Notes under the pieces: generated by a model
Seen by the model: only the letters and a program-made list of their open reading frames with translations
Told to the model about the DNA's origin: nothing
Database searches by the model: none
Source: Paenibacillus xylanexedens
Lineage (GTDB): Bacteria > Bacillota > Bacilli > Paenibacillales > Paenibacillaceae
Assembly (NCBI RefSeq): GCF_001908275.1
Contig: NZ_CP018620.1
Coordinates: forward strand, 6,510,001 to 6,574,000
Direction: 5' to 3'
Length of the DNA: 64,000 bases
Translations under genes and position numbers: made by a program
Shown here: piece by piece, positions 50,175 to 59,644 of the stretch
Layout of the letters: each line of letters opens with the position of its first letter
Position numbering within the stretch: the stretch's first letter is position 1

Positions 50175-50552
50175 CTACGGTGTATTCACAAAATGATGTG
50201 CAGGCCCGGATAAACGCTGCAGGATAAACGAATGCAAGGGCTCCTCCACACCAATCTGTGTTAAGGCTTGATCCATACATGCAAGCCAAGCTTCGGCCCG
50301 TTCAACCGTCACTTCAAAATGCATATGACGGGCACGCATCATCGGATGTCCAAATGCCTCGGAAAACAGCCCTGGTCCTCCAAAAAATTGAGACAAAAAC
50401 ATATACTGCTTGTCGATGACCGGCTGAATATCTTCCGGGAAAAGCGGAGCCAGTTGCTCATTCTGCTGAACGATTGGATAGAAAGCCTCGACCAGTGCGC
50501 GAACACCTTTCTCACCGCCAAGATTGTCATAAATACTCAAACTGGGATTCAT
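50175..50552 (-). CDS. Truncated hemoglobin, group II (YjbI-like)
   Basis: A 125-residue globin of the 2-on-2 type that binds heme and oxygen, possibly detoxifying reactive species or scavenging oxygen. SIYDNLGGEKGVRALVEAFY opens the fold, QYMFLSQFFGGP lies on helix E, and the proximal His is in the MRARHMHFEV helix. AAAGGGGAA precedes the ATG. In Bacillus the homologue lies near yjbH. Adjacent to the DUF2225 gene on the same strand and possibly co-transcribed. Confidence 0.93.
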   Translation of the reverse strand: MNPSLSIYDNLGGEKGVRALVEAFYPIVQQNEQLAPLFPEDIQPVIDKQYMFLSQFFGGPGLFSEAFGHPMMRARHMHFEVTVERAEAWLACMDQALTQIGVEEPLHSFILQRLSGPAHHFVNTP

Positions 50553-50671
50553 ACGTCTGATTCCCCTTTCTGATGTCGAATTTTGCCATATATTACACGT
50601 TCCGTGAACATTGTGAAAACAGTAACAATATCAAGACCCCAAAAGCCTTTATCTCCATTCTATCAAAAAAA

Positions 50672-50737
50672 ACCAAAAAGTCCTATATAACATGAAATCA
50701 TCAGGACATGTAACCTGACCATCTGTATATAGGACCT
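50672..50737 (-). ncRNA. Structured element, possible small RNA or complex terminator
   Basis: On the minus strand AGGTCCTATATA and TATATAGGACT form a 10-11 bp closing stem around about 36 bases that can fold further (GTCAGGTTACATGTCCTGAT). TTTTTGG and a T-run follow. It lies downstream of the 31-aa gene terminator, so it may be a separate transcript end. Confidence 0.4.
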
Positions 50738-50751
50738 TCTTCAAAAAATAA

Positions 50752-50783
50752 CAAAAAAAAGCGCCAACCGCATAGGTTGGCGC
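50752..50783 (-). terminator. Terminator of the 31-aa protein gene
   Basis: GCGCCAACC-TATGC-GGTTGGCGC followed by TTTTTTTTG on the minus strand. Confidence 0.9.
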
Positions 50784-50796
50784 ACTAGATATTCCA

Positions 50797-50892
50797 TTAA
50801 TAACTCCGCCAGTCCTCTTCCTCAGAGCGTACCAGCGAGGCACGTATCACATATACAAAAGCACAGACCAGGATTCCGGTGACAAGACTCAT
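50797..50892 (-). CDS. Membrane micro-protein (31 aa)
   Basis: MSLVTGILVCAFVYVIRASL then VRSEEEDWRSY and stop. One membrane helix and an acidic tail. GGATGGAG lies eight bases before the ATG at 50892, and a strong terminator follows only 14 bases after the stop, so this looks like a real small gene. Function and family unknown. Confidence 0.6.
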   Translation of the reverse strand: MSLVTGILVCAFVYVIRASLVRSEEEDWRSY

Positions 50893-51114
50893 GATCATCA
50901 CTCCATCCGAATTGAATTCCACCTTGGAGACAATTAGGTGACGTTCAGGCGTTTTTCTCATTTTAGCATACATCACTCAAAAACACAGCCACTTTTGCAA
51001 GCGCTTTCTACGTATAATTTTGTACTGTTTGTCCACTTTTTTTCATATATTGATGGCAATAGGCATCACAGACTTCCGCACACCGACCATTCCAAAAATA
51101 AAGGAGAAGAATTC

Positions 51115-52371
51115 ATGGCTGCTTCACAACGACTCACCCATGTCCTGGTCACACTCGCTCTCCTGATCCTTTGTGTGTTAATGGTCTTGTATCCAGCGGA
51201 AACCTGGCATGCAGGTGTACGCGGACTGTCCATCTGGTGGGACGTATTGTTTCCCTCCCTTTTTCCTTTTTTGGTGCTGTCCGAGCTGCTGCTCGGCTTT
51301 GGCATTGTTCATTTTCTAGGTACCTTGCTTAATCCACTGATGCGTCCATTGTTTCGTGTTCCCGGAAGCGGTGGTTTTGTATTTGCCGTGAGCTGTGCAT
51401 CCGGTTATCCAACAGGGGCGAAACTGACCGCTCAGTTATGGGAACAAAAGCTGGTTACCCGGGAAGAAGGAGAACGGCTCGTTGCCTTCACGACATCATC
51501 CGATCCGATCTTCATGATTGGAGCGGTATCGGTTGGCTTCTTCCATAATGTCGCCATCGCCCCAGTATTGGTTGCGAGCCATTACGCTGCAGCTTTTCTG
51601 GTGGGTATGCTCATGCGTTTTCACGGGGGTACAGCAAAAGGCTCACAGCCAGACATCTCTTCTGCATCTCCACCGAGGGAAATACATAGAAACAGACTGG
51701 TCCGGGCCATCTATGCAATGCATGAGGCAAGAAAGGCTGACGGACGGGCATTCGGTGAACTGCTGCGCCAGGCAGTCTCCTCATCCCTTCGCCTTATTAT
51801 TATCGTAGGAGGGCTGGTTGTATTCTTCTCGGTCATGATGGAGCTGCTTGTACAGACTGGTTGGCTTGGTGGATTATACGGGATAACCGAGCAATTGCTT
51901 CGACATAGCGGGCTTCCTCCATCCTTATCTCCTAGCTTGGTCGGGGGGTTATTTGAAGTAACGCTGGGGAACAAAGAGGCCGGAAGTGCCGGTGCATCCA
52001 TCCCTCTCGTCTATAAAGTCGCAGCAGCAGCCTTTGTTCTCTCCTGGGGCGGATTATCCGTCCATGCACAGATTATGAGTATTCTGAGCAACACATCCAT
52101 GAGATACGGTCCATTTCTATTTGCCAGAGCAATTCATGCGCTAATCGCACCTGTGCTTGTCCTGATGTTGTGGACACCTATGATGGGGCGTTCCTCTTCA
52201 CCCGTTCTCATGGAGCCCGGTTTCATCCCATCGTTATCAACGTATACACCGGACTGGGGACTGATTTTCTTATCCGGAATGATTGTTTTTGTAAGCCTCA
52301 TCGTATTGTTGTTATTCCTTGCGATATTATTTTCCATTCTCAAGCCTAGACGACATGCTAAAAATAAGTGA
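51115..52371 (+). CDS. ylbJ: Sporulation integral membrane protein YlbJ
   Basis: A 418-residue membrane protein with about ten segments. VLFPSLFPFLVLSELLLGFG and CASGYPTGAKLTAQLWE are family marks. YlbJ is made in the mother cell and is needed for proper spores (outer-membrane/cortex stage) in Bacillus. AAAGGAG lies ten bases before the ATG at 51115; a 59-codon upstream extension of the frame is not real. Neighbour genes nadK and lipA are housekeeping. Confidence 0.92.
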   Translation: MAASQRLTHVLVTLALLILCVLMVLYPAETWHAGVRGLSIWWDVLFPSLFPFLVLSELLLGFGIVHFLGTLLNPLMRPLFRVPGSGGFVFAVSCASGYPTGAKLTAQLWEQKLVTREEGERLVAFTTSSDPIFMIGAVSVGFFHNVAIAPVLVASHYAAAFLVGMLMRFHGGTAKGSQPDISSASPPREIHRNRLVRAIYAMHEARKADGRAFGELLRQAVSSSLRLIIIVGGLVVFFSVMMELLVQTGWLGGLYGITEQLLRHSGLPPSLSPSLVGGLFEVTLGNKEAGSAGASIPLVYKVAAAAFVLSWGGLSVHAQIMSILSNTSMRYGPFLFARAIHALIAPVLVLMLWTPMMGRSSSPVLMEPGFIPSLSTYTPDWGLIFLSGMIVFVSLIVLLLFLAILFSILKPRRHAKNK

Positions 52372-52471
52372 ACGATTCATCTATATTTAACTGAATATGC
52401 GCCCAAACGTTGTGTTCTTCCGCGGAATTGATTATCATCGGTAGTATAATGACCACAAAGGAGCTTTCATC

Positions 52472-53275
52472 TTGAGATACTATGTTCAAGACCGCGGAGA
52501 CCAGTTATCGATTGATCTCAGTCAGCAGTTTCATGCGCTGGCGAAGGAAGAAGGGTTCAAGCTGGATGCAGAATCGCCGGAGATTGTTATCTCCATCGGG
52601 GGCGATGGTACGATGCTACAGGCATTTCACAATTTCATCGACCGCATTCCGGATATTGCTTTTGTTGGGGTTCATACAGGCCATCTCGGCTTTTACGCCG
52701 ATTGGAAGAAGGAAGAATTACGTGAATTAGTCAGGCTGATGAGTGGCAAAGGAGATCCGGAGCGTCTCAAACCACGCATTGTACAATATCCGCTATTGGA
52801 GCTTGAGATTCGCAAAAAGTCGGGGAATTCCTCTTACATCGCCCTTAATGAATTTACGTTAAAAGGTGTAGACGGTACCGTTGTGGCGCAGGTCGATATT
52901 AACGATGTGACATTTGAAATGTTCCGTGGAGATGGCATCTGTGTATCCACGCCATCAGGCAGCACGGCATACAACAAAGCCCTTGGCGGTGCCATGGTTC
53001 ATCCAACCATCGAGGCGATTCAGATTGCGGAGATTGCATCGATTAATAATCGGGTCTATCGGACACTTGGTTCACCGGTTATTTTGCCCAAGCATCATCA
53101 TTGTGATATTTTCTCCCGCAAGGATCAGCGGTTATTGATGACGATTGATCATGTGAACGTGATGGTGGAGGATCTGATCTCCGTCCGTTGTCAGGTATCC
53201 AGTCACAAGGTCAGTTTCGCACGTTTCCGCCCTTATCCATTCTGGAACCGGGTTCGCACGGCATTTCTTGACTAA
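52472..53275 (+). CDS. nadK: NAD kinase
   Basis: Phosphorylates NAD to NADP in the cytosol. 267 residues. The GGDGTM motif at residues 43-48 is the ATP/NAD kinase signature, and the second conserved block is TPSGSTAYNKALGGAMVHP. It starts at a TTG preceded by AAAGGAG. Followed by a bidirectional terminator. Confidence 0.96.
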   Translation: MRYYVQDRGDQLSIDLSQQFHALAKEEGFKLDAESPEIVISIGGDGTMLQAFHNFIDRIPDIAFVGVHTGHLGFYADWKKEELRELVRLMSGKGDPERLKPRIVQYPLLELEIRKKSGNSSYIALNEFTLKGVDGTVVAQVDINDVTFEMFRGDGICVSTPSGSTAYNKALGGAMVHPTIEAIQIAEIASINNRVYRTLGSPVILPKHHHCDIFSRKDQRLLMTIDHVNVMVEDLISVRCQVSSHKVSFARFRPYPFWNRVRTAFLD

Positions 53276-53286
53276 AATAAACACAC

Positions 53287-53319
53287 CAAAAAAGCGGTCC
53301 TTCTCAGGAACCGCTTTTT
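53287..53319. terminator. Bidirectional terminator of nadK and yutD
   Basis: AAAAGCGGTCC-TTCTC-GGAACCGCTTTTT. It overlaps the 3' end of the yutD reading frame. Confidence 0.9.
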
Positions 53320-53723
53320 GCTTTGGCTTGAGGCTGATCCTTGCTCTTCTGAAGCACAAAGTACGCACAGCCAAAATTACAATATTCATTGATATAATCC
53401 ACCATACTGGCGATTGTGGAATCCTTCGTCGCTTTTGGATGGTTATCACGGTAAAAACCTTTTAACCTCAACTGGCTATAACCCCAGTCCCCGATAATAT
53501 AATCATAACGCTCCAGCACTTCACTGTAACGATCGCGGAAGACCTCTGGATTCCAGCCCTCTTTGTGGTTCTGGACGATTTCATAATTTTTGCCGCCGAT
53601 CTGTACAATGACCGGTTCTTTGGGCTTTTCCTCAACTGATTCAACAACCGATTCCTGAACCGGCTCCTGGATCTGCTCCTGAAGTTGTTCCTGAATCTGT
53701 TCTGTGATTTTTTCTTCTTCCAA
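53304..53723 (-). CDS. yutD: YutD family protein
   Basis: A 139-residue protein. N-terminal Glu/Gln-rich low-complexity segment (EQIQEQLQEQIQEPVQ) of about 35 residues, then the YutD domain: GGKNYEIVQNHKEGWN, FRDRYSEVLERYDYIIGDWG and LRLKGFYRD. Function unknown, conserved beside lipA in Bacillales. A TTG at 53723 is favoured as start because GGAGG lies eight bases before it; the frame also opens at GTG/ATG codons overlapping the lipA stop. Co-transcribed with lipA. Confidence 0.87.
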   Translation of the reverse strand: MEEEKITEQIQEQLQEQIQEPVQESVVESVEEKPKEPVIVQIGGKNYEIVQNHKEGWNPEVFRDRYSEVLERYDYIIGDWGYSQLRLKGFYRDNHPKATKDSTIASMVDYINEYCNFGCAYFVLQKSKDQPQAKAKSGS

Positions 53724-53737
53724 TCCGGTATCCTCCA

Positions 53738-54637
53738 TCACGCGTGTGTTGCCGCCTGTTCAGCATGTTTGGTAGCCGATTTCACCTGTTCATGCGCATG
53801 GTAGGAGCTGCGAACCATCGGGCCGGATTCGACGTGGCTGAACCCACGTTTTAATCCTTCCTGTTTCAATGCAGCGAACTCCTCTGGCGGATAATACTTT
53901 TCAACATACAGATGTTTCTCCGATGGCTGCAAATATTGACCAATCGTCATAATATCACAGTTCACCGCACGAAGATCATCCATTGTTGATAAAATTTCAT
54001 TATATTCCTCACCTACACCAAGCATAATGCTTGATTTCGTAGGGATGTTAGGTTGCATTTCTTTGGCACGAGCAAGCAATTCCAGTGAACGTTTATATTT
54101 CGCCTTGGCACGCACTTTGTCTGACAACCGCTCAACCGTCTCAATATTGTGATTCAGAATGTCCGGTTTGGCATCCATTACAATCTGCAAAGATTCCCGA
54201 TCGCCCAGAAAGTCTGGAATGAGTACTTCAACGCTGCACAATGGCAACCGCCGCCGTACGGCCTTCACCGTCTCTGCAAAAATCGTAGCTCCCCCGTCTT
54301 TCAGATCGTCACGGGCTACACTTGTAATTACGCAGTGTTGCAGATTCATCTGCTCTGCTGCTTCCGCCACACGTTCTGGTTCCTGCAAATCAAGCTCCGT
54401 TGGCAAGCCTGTATTCACCGCGCAAAAACGGCATGCCCTTGTGCAAATATCGCCCAAAATCATAAAAGTGGCCGTTCGATTGGCCCAGCATTCATAAATA
54501 TTCGGACACCGTGCTTCCTCACATACCGTATGCAGCGTTTTGGAACGCATCATCGTTTTCATTTCCTGATAGTTATCGCCGGTTGTCAATTTGATCCGAA
54601 TCCAATCCGGCTTCGGTTCTTTAACACGTTTTGCCAA
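53738..54637 (-). CDS. lipA: Lipoyl synthase
   Basis: Radical SAM enzyme that inserts two sulfurs into protein-bound octanoyl groups to make lipoate. 299 residues. Auxiliary cluster Cys39-Cys44-Cys50 ([12 protein letters not shown]) and radical SAM cluster Cys65-Cys69-Cys72 (CTRACRFC). C-terminal [10 protein letters not shown] carries the conserved RSSYHA motif. The TTG start at 54637 follows AGAAGG and gives the usual family length; the longer frame is not coding. Operon with yutD. Confidence 0.96.
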   Translation of the reverse strand: MAKRVKEPKPDWIRIKLTTGDNYQEMKTMMRSKTLHTVCEEARCPNIYECWANRTATFMILGDICTRACRFCAVNTGLPTELDLQEPERVAEAAEQMNLQHCVITSVARDDLKDGGATIFAETVKAVRRRLPLCSVEVLIPDFLGDRESLQIVMDAKPDILNHNIETVERLSDKVRAKAKYKRSLELLARAKEMQPNIPTKSSIMLGVGEEYNEILSTMDDLRAVNCDIMTIGQYLQPSEKHLYVEKYYPPEEFAALKQEGLKRGFSHVESGPMVRSSYHAHEQVKSATKHAEQAATHA

Positions 54638-54878
54638 TGCATAAACCTTCTTTCTACTGAAGTTAGGCTGTTGCTCGGAACATATTATACCATGAAAGCG
54701 CTGGAAAAACCCCCATTTGTCACATCTTGTGCATTCATGCCCGATATGGACAATTTGTATAATTGGATTCCCCCCCAAGAGCTTACATGGATAAAATGAG
54801 AACTTTTGAAGAACGCTAACCTTTAGCTTGGTTCATCGGGTACCTTGTATCATTCTAATGGAAAGGGGTTGCTTCCCA

Positions 54879-55949
54879 GTGCAACAACGCTTGACCTTCA
54901 GGCACACGTGCCGCTTTTGGATCAAAACATTACTTGCAGGTACTCTGCTTCTCCCATTCTTGCCTGTTGAAGTTTACGGTGAACCCGCCCAGGCCGCTCC
55001 CAAACCACAGGTTGCCGAGTTAAAACCCGCAGAAATTTTCGCTGCACGTCGCCATTTATATGAAACCATCGGTCAGATGACCCAGATTCCCTGGTACAGG
55101 CTTGCTGCCATTGATCAGTATGAACGAACGATTACTCGTGCACATCCAAAGGATCGCAAGCATCCGGAGCGGCTTACGGGTATCTTCATGACCCCTCCGG
55201 CCTGGAGAGGATGGCTAAATCCCGATGAGACGGATCAACATCCGGAATCCATTCTTTTTTTCAAAGGATATGGACGTGATGGTTCAGGAGACGGTATAGC
55301 GGATGCCAACAATGATCAGGATGTGCTGTACAGCATGGCTTCTGTTATTCAAGGTTACGGAAACAAACAAGAGGACTTCAACATTGCCTTGTGGGAATAT
55401 TATCACAACTCCCGTGCTGTGCAACGGATTCAGCAATTCGCGAAGTTATATGAGCATTTTGACAATCTGGATCTATTCGGACATGCCTTTCCGGTCCCGC
55501 TCGGAACCAACTACTCCTATCGTAGTACCTGGGGGACAAAAAGAAGCTGGGGCGGTTATCGCATTCATGAGGGAACGGATATCTTCGCTCCGCATGGCCT
55601 ACCTGTGCGCAGTACCTGTTACGGGGTCGTGGAAATCAAAGGCTGGAATCCGTTTGGCGGCTGGCGCATCGGAATCCGTGATTTGAACAATCATTATCAC
55701 TATTACGCCCACCTTTCGGGTTTTGACAAAAGTGCACGCATCGGTGAAGTTGTGATCCCCGGTCAGGTCGTAGGTTGGGTTGGCAGTTCGGGTTACGGGA
55801 AACCTGGGACACAGGGTAAATTCCCTCCACATCTGCACTATGGAATCTACCGGGATAGCGGACTGCACGAATGGTCGTTCGACCCTTATCCACAACTGAA
55901 ACATTGGGAACAGGATGAACGCAAACAAAAGAACAAGAAAAGCAAGTGA
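54879..55949 (+). CDS. lytH: M23 family metallopeptidase (LytH/YunA-like)
   Basis: A 356-residue secreted or membrane-anchored zinc peptidase that trims spore cortex peptides (L-Ala-D-Glu endopeptidase in Bacillus LytH). N-terminal hydrophobic segment (residues 12-34). M23 ligands: His230 and Asp234 in HEGTD, His318 and His320 in HLHYG, with HYYAHLSG in between. GTG start at 54879 after AAAGGGG. In Bacillus the neighbour is yunB; here an IS element separates them. Assignment to LytH rests on context and domain layout. Confidence 0.88.
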   Translation: MQQRLTFRHTCRFWIKTLLAGTLLLPFLPVEVYGEPAQAAPKPQVAELKPAEIFAARRHLYETIGQMTQIPWYRLAAIDQYERTITRAHPKDRKHPERLTGIFMTPPAWRGWLNPDETDQHPESILFFKGYGRDGSGDGIADANNDQDVLYSMASVIQGYGNKQEDFNIALWEYYHNSRAVQRIQQFAKLYEHFDNLDLFGHAFPVPLGTNYSYRSTWGTKRSWGGYRIHEGTDIFAPHGLPVRSTCYGVVEIKGWNPFGGWRIGIRDLNNHYHYYAHLSGFDKSARIGEVVIPGQVVGWVGSSGYGKPGTQGKFPPHLHYGIYRDSGLHEWSFDPYPQLKHWEQDERKQKNKKSK

Positions 55950-56044
55950 GACGAGGATATGCACGATCAGCAAAGCGAAAAAGGGGCTGTCTCAAAAGCC
56001 CCTAAAAGCGTATCGGCAAAAAGAAATAACACTCATAGGTTCAA

Positions 56045-56091
56045 AAAAGGACAAAGCAGAGGTTTATCCTGCTTTGTCCTTTTTGCGTTTT
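56045..56091. terminator. Terminator inside the IS element
   Basis: AAAGGACAAAGCAG...CTGCTTTGTCCTTT near the left end of the IS, placed to stop transcription of the transposase or readthrough. Confidence 0.75.
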
Positions 56092-57615
56092 TCCGTCATT
56101 GCGGCTTTTTTAAGCAGATTGTGGGCAAGGCAAAGCCACCCGACCTCCAGGCTTACTTTTTGCAAGCCGCGAAGCAGGAATCTTCGGAATCCCCGGTTGT
56201 TTTTGATTTGTCCAAATACACTCTCTGGCTCCGTCATGCGCTGAACAGAAAGGGTGTATCCTTCCTCGCTGCGCAGTCGTTCCCGCATCTCGTTTTTTTG
56301 CCGCATATAGGTCAGACTGATCGCGATCTCCCGATTGCCTTTGGCTTTGGTGCATGTTGCTTTCAGAGGACATGTACTACAATCTTCACTTCGATAATGG
56401 CGGGTACGAATCGTGTAACCACTTTCCGTGACCGTCTCGCTTTCATACCGAAAATGTAACGTCTTCCCAGCTGCACAGGTCCATGCATCTTCCGTTTCGT
56501 TATAGCTCCAGTTGTCCACCTTGCCAATCGCTTGCTTCCACGCCCTGGTTTTCTCCTTGTGGTACGTCCCATATTTGACGATTGCCTGGATGTTTTGCTC
56601 TTCGAAATAGCTGTAATTCTCTTCACTTCCATATCCTGCATCCGCAATGACGGTCTTCGGTCTTTTGCCGAGCGTTTCTTCGAAATGATCGAGATGGGGC
56701 TTCAGACATTTCGTGTCTGTGGGTCGCTGGTGCACCGTGTAACCCAAAACAAACTGGTTTTCCGTTCCAATCTGCACATTGTACCCAGGCTTCAATTGAC
56801 CATTTCGCATATGATCTTCTTTCATTCGCATGAACGTTGCGTCTGGATCGGTTTTGCTATAGCTATTGCGCTCCCCTGCGGTTTGGATCTGGTGCTCATA
56901 CTTTTGCAGCCGCGGTAGCAAGTCTTTGCGTAACTGGCGTACGGCTTTCTTTACGATTTTGTTTTTCTTGTAAAGATTCCTCCAGTTGCTCAACGGCTTT
57001 TTCTAGCTTTTCTGCCGTGAGTGCAGACGCTTCCCCGAGCTCAGGGAGGTCTGTACCCGCATGGAGCGCATCTTCTTCACTTTCGGCCGCTTCGATGGTT
57101 TGGAACAGGGTATGTACTTTTTCTTGCAGCTTGGCCTGGTACTTGACGACAGCCTTTTTCCAGACAAAGGTGTACCGATTCGCATTCGCCTCAAGCTTGG
57201 TTCCGTCCAGAAAGTAGTGATCCATGGACACGTATTGCTCCTGAACCAGCAGTTCCAGCACATGGGTAAACACCGTTTCCAGTACCTCTTTCATCCGCTC
57301 GGAACGGAAGCGATTGATGGTCCGAAAATCCGGTTGTTGCCACCCAGCGAGCCACATGAACATGATATTTTCGCGAACAGTCTTGGCGATTTGCCGGGAT
57401 GAATAGATGCGCTGAGTGTAGGCGTAGATGATGATTTTGGTGAGCATTTTGGGATGATAGCTATGGCGGCCTCCGCCAGGATACGCCGAGTAGAAAATGG
57501 AATCGCTCAGGCGATTGACTGCGTCATTTACAACACGAACGAGGTGATTTTCGGGGATATCTGTCTCCAAATCCATTGGCAAGAAAAGTTGATCCATGGT
57601 ATATTGAATGTACAA
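56064..57615 (-). pseudogene. IS1182-family transposase, frameshifted
   Basis: Two overlapping frames together give a full-length transposase of about 515 residues. The first frame (57615 to about 56940) carries the N-terminal DUF772-like part (FRTINRFRSER, VSMDHYFLDGTKLEANANRY). The second (to 56064) carries the DDE catalytic part (TVIADAGYGSEENYSYFEEQ, and CPLKATCTK Cys cluster). The switch is near 56950 at CGTAAAGAAAGCC, where one extra A shifts the frame. IS1182 transposases are normally single frames, so this copy is probably inactive, although a sequence error or slippage cannot be excluded. Confidence 0.8.
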
Positions 57616-57771
57616 AAGAAGCCCTCCTTAGAAATGGTTGCTCGACACTTCCATTTTACCAAGGAAAGGCTTCTTTTTGTTTTACAATTTGGAAAACAGG
57701 TCTGTCCCTAGCCATTTTTATGACTTATGAGACAGCCCCTTTCTTTGCTTAGTAATTCAAATTTGTGTGTA

Positions 57772-58650
57772 TCATGGGTGCGCGTCCTTATTGAGCTGCA
57801 ATCCCCCATTCACATCAGGCAGATCATCCGGCTCAATTTCAAGTTCATTCCCTTGCAAATGGTCTGACGGCGTCTGTTGCTGATTCTGGCCAGGGGGATT
57901 CGTAGTTACTCCATTACCGCTTGATACACCCGTATGACCTGATGGCAGCGCAATAGCTGGGGCATTACTGCCGTTACTGCCCACTGGCTTGCCCTGATTA
58001 TCGTAATAATACATTGGCACATCCCCGACAACCAAAAGGTAGGAAATCGGGATTTCCGTATCGACCGTTTCGGGTTCCATGTCGAAGGGCACCACGACCG
58101 CGACCTCAGCAATGATGTGAATGTACACTTCCACCAAAATCATGTTAATACCCGCATTCTGTTGACGGGTGTTCAGATCCACTTTGACAGCACCTTGGGG
58201 CTCAATACGAACCGGTATACTCGGGCCAAATGAAGCCAACACCGGACTGCCCAGCGCCTGCCCCAGTGGGATTTTTTCTTTTAACATGTGTACATTCTGC
58301 AGCGTGGATTGCACAATATTCATCGTACTTGCTGTGATTCGCATATGCTCATTGTAGTTCAGCATGAAACCGGACACTTTCCCTGCGGTATCCGTCTTCC
58401 AGTCAATCAGCCCTTCGTTGGTTTTGCCATCTGCAACCTGTGCTGTAATCGCCTTGTTGATCGCTTCAGTTGCAATCTGCTTCACTCTGATCTTGGCCAA
58501 GTGCATGATGGGGGGCTTCATCTTTTTATCCACATAAGCAAAGCCCTGCATCAAACAAAACGCAGTGACCAATAAAATGATCAACCACATTTTGCGCTTG
58601 CCGCTTGGCGGCTTACGGCGTCTCCGGCTTCGCCATTTTCTTCTCATCAT
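57772..58650 (-). CDS. yunB: Sporulation protein YunB
   Basis: A 292-residue protein with a basic N-terminal tail (RRKWRSRRRRKPPSGKRK), one membrane anchor (about residues 22-40) and an extracytoplasmic domain with VDLNTRQQNAGINMILVEVY and VVPFDMEPETVDTEIPISYL. YunB is a sporulation protein made in the mother cell, required for full spore maturation in Bacillus. GGGAGGGA precedes the ATG. C-terminal tail is Gln/Asn/Pro-rich. Convergent with lytH across the IS element. Confidence 0.92.
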   Translation of the reverse strand: MMRRKWRSRRRRKPPSGKRKMWLIILLVTAFCLMQGFAYVDKKMKPPIMHLAKIRVKQIATEAINKAITAQVADGKTNEGLIDWKTDTAGKVSGFMLNYNEHMRITASTMNIVQSTLQNVHMLKEKIPLGQALGSPVLASFGPSIPVRIEPQGAVKVDLNTRQQNAGINMILVEVYIHIIAEVAVVVPFDMEPETVDTEIPISYLLVVGDVPMYYYDNQGKPVGSNGSNAPAIALPSGHTGVSSGNGVTTNPPGQNQQQTPSDHLQGNELEIEPDDLPDVNGGLQLNKDAHP

Positions 58651-58825
58651 CGAAGTGTCCCTCCCCTGCGGGATGAGCTATAGGCTATATGTTAACCTTA
58701 TGCACCGTTGTCCCGAAAAAGAAGGACAGTACGTGGACACCGGACAGAAAGTAACAACAACATTAAAGGGACAATTACTCCTCATTGGCTAACCTAACCG
58801 CAAATCGGAAACTAGGTAAACAGAG

Positions 58826-58875
58826 ATAAAAAAAGCCTTTCGCCCGCAGATTACTCTGCAAAGCAAAAGGCTTTA
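58826..58875 (-). terminator. Terminator of the transaldolase gene
   Basis: AAAGGCTTTTGCTTTGCAGAG...CTGCGGGCGAAAGGCTTT followed by TTTTT on the minus strand. Confidence 0.85.
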
Positions 58876-58914
58876 TGTTCAGACTACCCAAAGATTCAGG
58901 TAATGTCTATCCTT

Positions 58915-59559
58915 TTATTTCGGAACAGATTCCCAGTCTTTCAGGAAACGTTCAATCCCGCTGTCCGTCAGTGGGTGTTTCCAAAGTGTCGGCAGAAGCG
59001 AACCTGGAATGGTGGCAATATGCGCACCGGAAAGGGCTGCATCCTCTACATGTTTGATATTGCGAATGCTTGCTGCGATAATCTCGGAAGGCAGATCATA
59101 CATGTCCAGAATAAGACGCAGATCACGAATCAATTTCATACCATCCACCGCAATATCATCCAAGCGCCCAACGAATGGACTGATGTATGTTGCACCGGCT
59201 TTCGCCGCCATCAGGCCCTGTGCTGCGGAGAAAATCAGCGTTACATTGGTTTTGATCCCTTTTTGCGTCAACTCATGACAAGCGTACAGCCCATCTTCGG
59301 TCATCGGCAATTTAATGACTACATTCGGTGCCCATTCTGCAATTTCATAAGCTTCCTTCAACATATCCTCGGCTTTGAGACCGATGACTTCAGCACTGAC
59401 CGGGCCTTTAACCACGCCACAGATCTCCTGAATGACTTCTTTAAATACGCGACCTTCTTTGGCAATCAAAGACGGGTTAGTCGTGACTCCATCCACCAGA
59501 CCCAAACGTTCGATCCGTTTGATTTCTTCCACATTCCCTGTATCCAAGAAAAATTTCAT
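58915..59559 (-). CDS. tal: Transaldolase, short TalC/FSA type
   Basis: A 214-residue TIM-barrel enzyme of the small transaldolase/fructose-6-phosphate aldolase family. The Schiff-base Lys83 lies in [11 protein letters not shown]. The start [13 protein letters not shown] and [17 protein letters not shown] are family hallmarks. It transfers dihydroxyacetone units in the non-oxidative pentose phosphate pathway; the split between transaldolase and FSA activity cannot be settled from sequence alone. GGAGGT precedes the ATG. It lies 85 bases after gnd on the same strand. Confidence 0.92.
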   Translation of the reverse strand: MKFFLDTGNVEEIKRIERLGLVDGVTTNPSLIAKEGRVFKEVIQEICGVVKGPVSAEVIGLKAEDMLKEAYEIAEWAPNVVIKLPMTEDGLYACHELTQKGIKTNVTLIFSAAQGLMAAKAGATYISPFVGRLDDIAVDGMKLIRDLRLILDMYDLPSEIIAASIRNIKHVEDAALSGAHIATIPGSLLPTLWKHPLTDSGIERFLKDWESVPK

Positions 59560-59644
59560 GATATGTTACCTCCACTTGATGAATTCGTAAACACGTATAA
59601 GTCATTACCCGATGTTCATCATATGTTAACAGTTATATATAAAA

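Larger units (their letters stand above)
55981..57742 (-). mobile_element. IS1182-family insertion sequence
   Basis: About 1.76 kb element bounded by inverted repeats AAGGGGCTGTCTCAAAAG (left) and GGGGCTGTCTCATAAG (right, reverse complement). It carries one transposase gene, interrupted by a frameshift, and an internal terminator hairpin at 56045-56091. Flanks AGCAAAG (left) and CTTTGCT (right) are inverted copies of each other, so it seems to have landed in a palindrome, perhaps the lytH/yunB terminator. No clean direct target repeat was seen. Confidence 0.85.

Noticed and set aside
56896..57615. Programmed frameshifting in the IS transposase
   Set aside because: IS1182 members are normally one frame and the site (CGTAAAGAAAGCC) is not a classical slippery heptamer; a one-base insertion is simpler.
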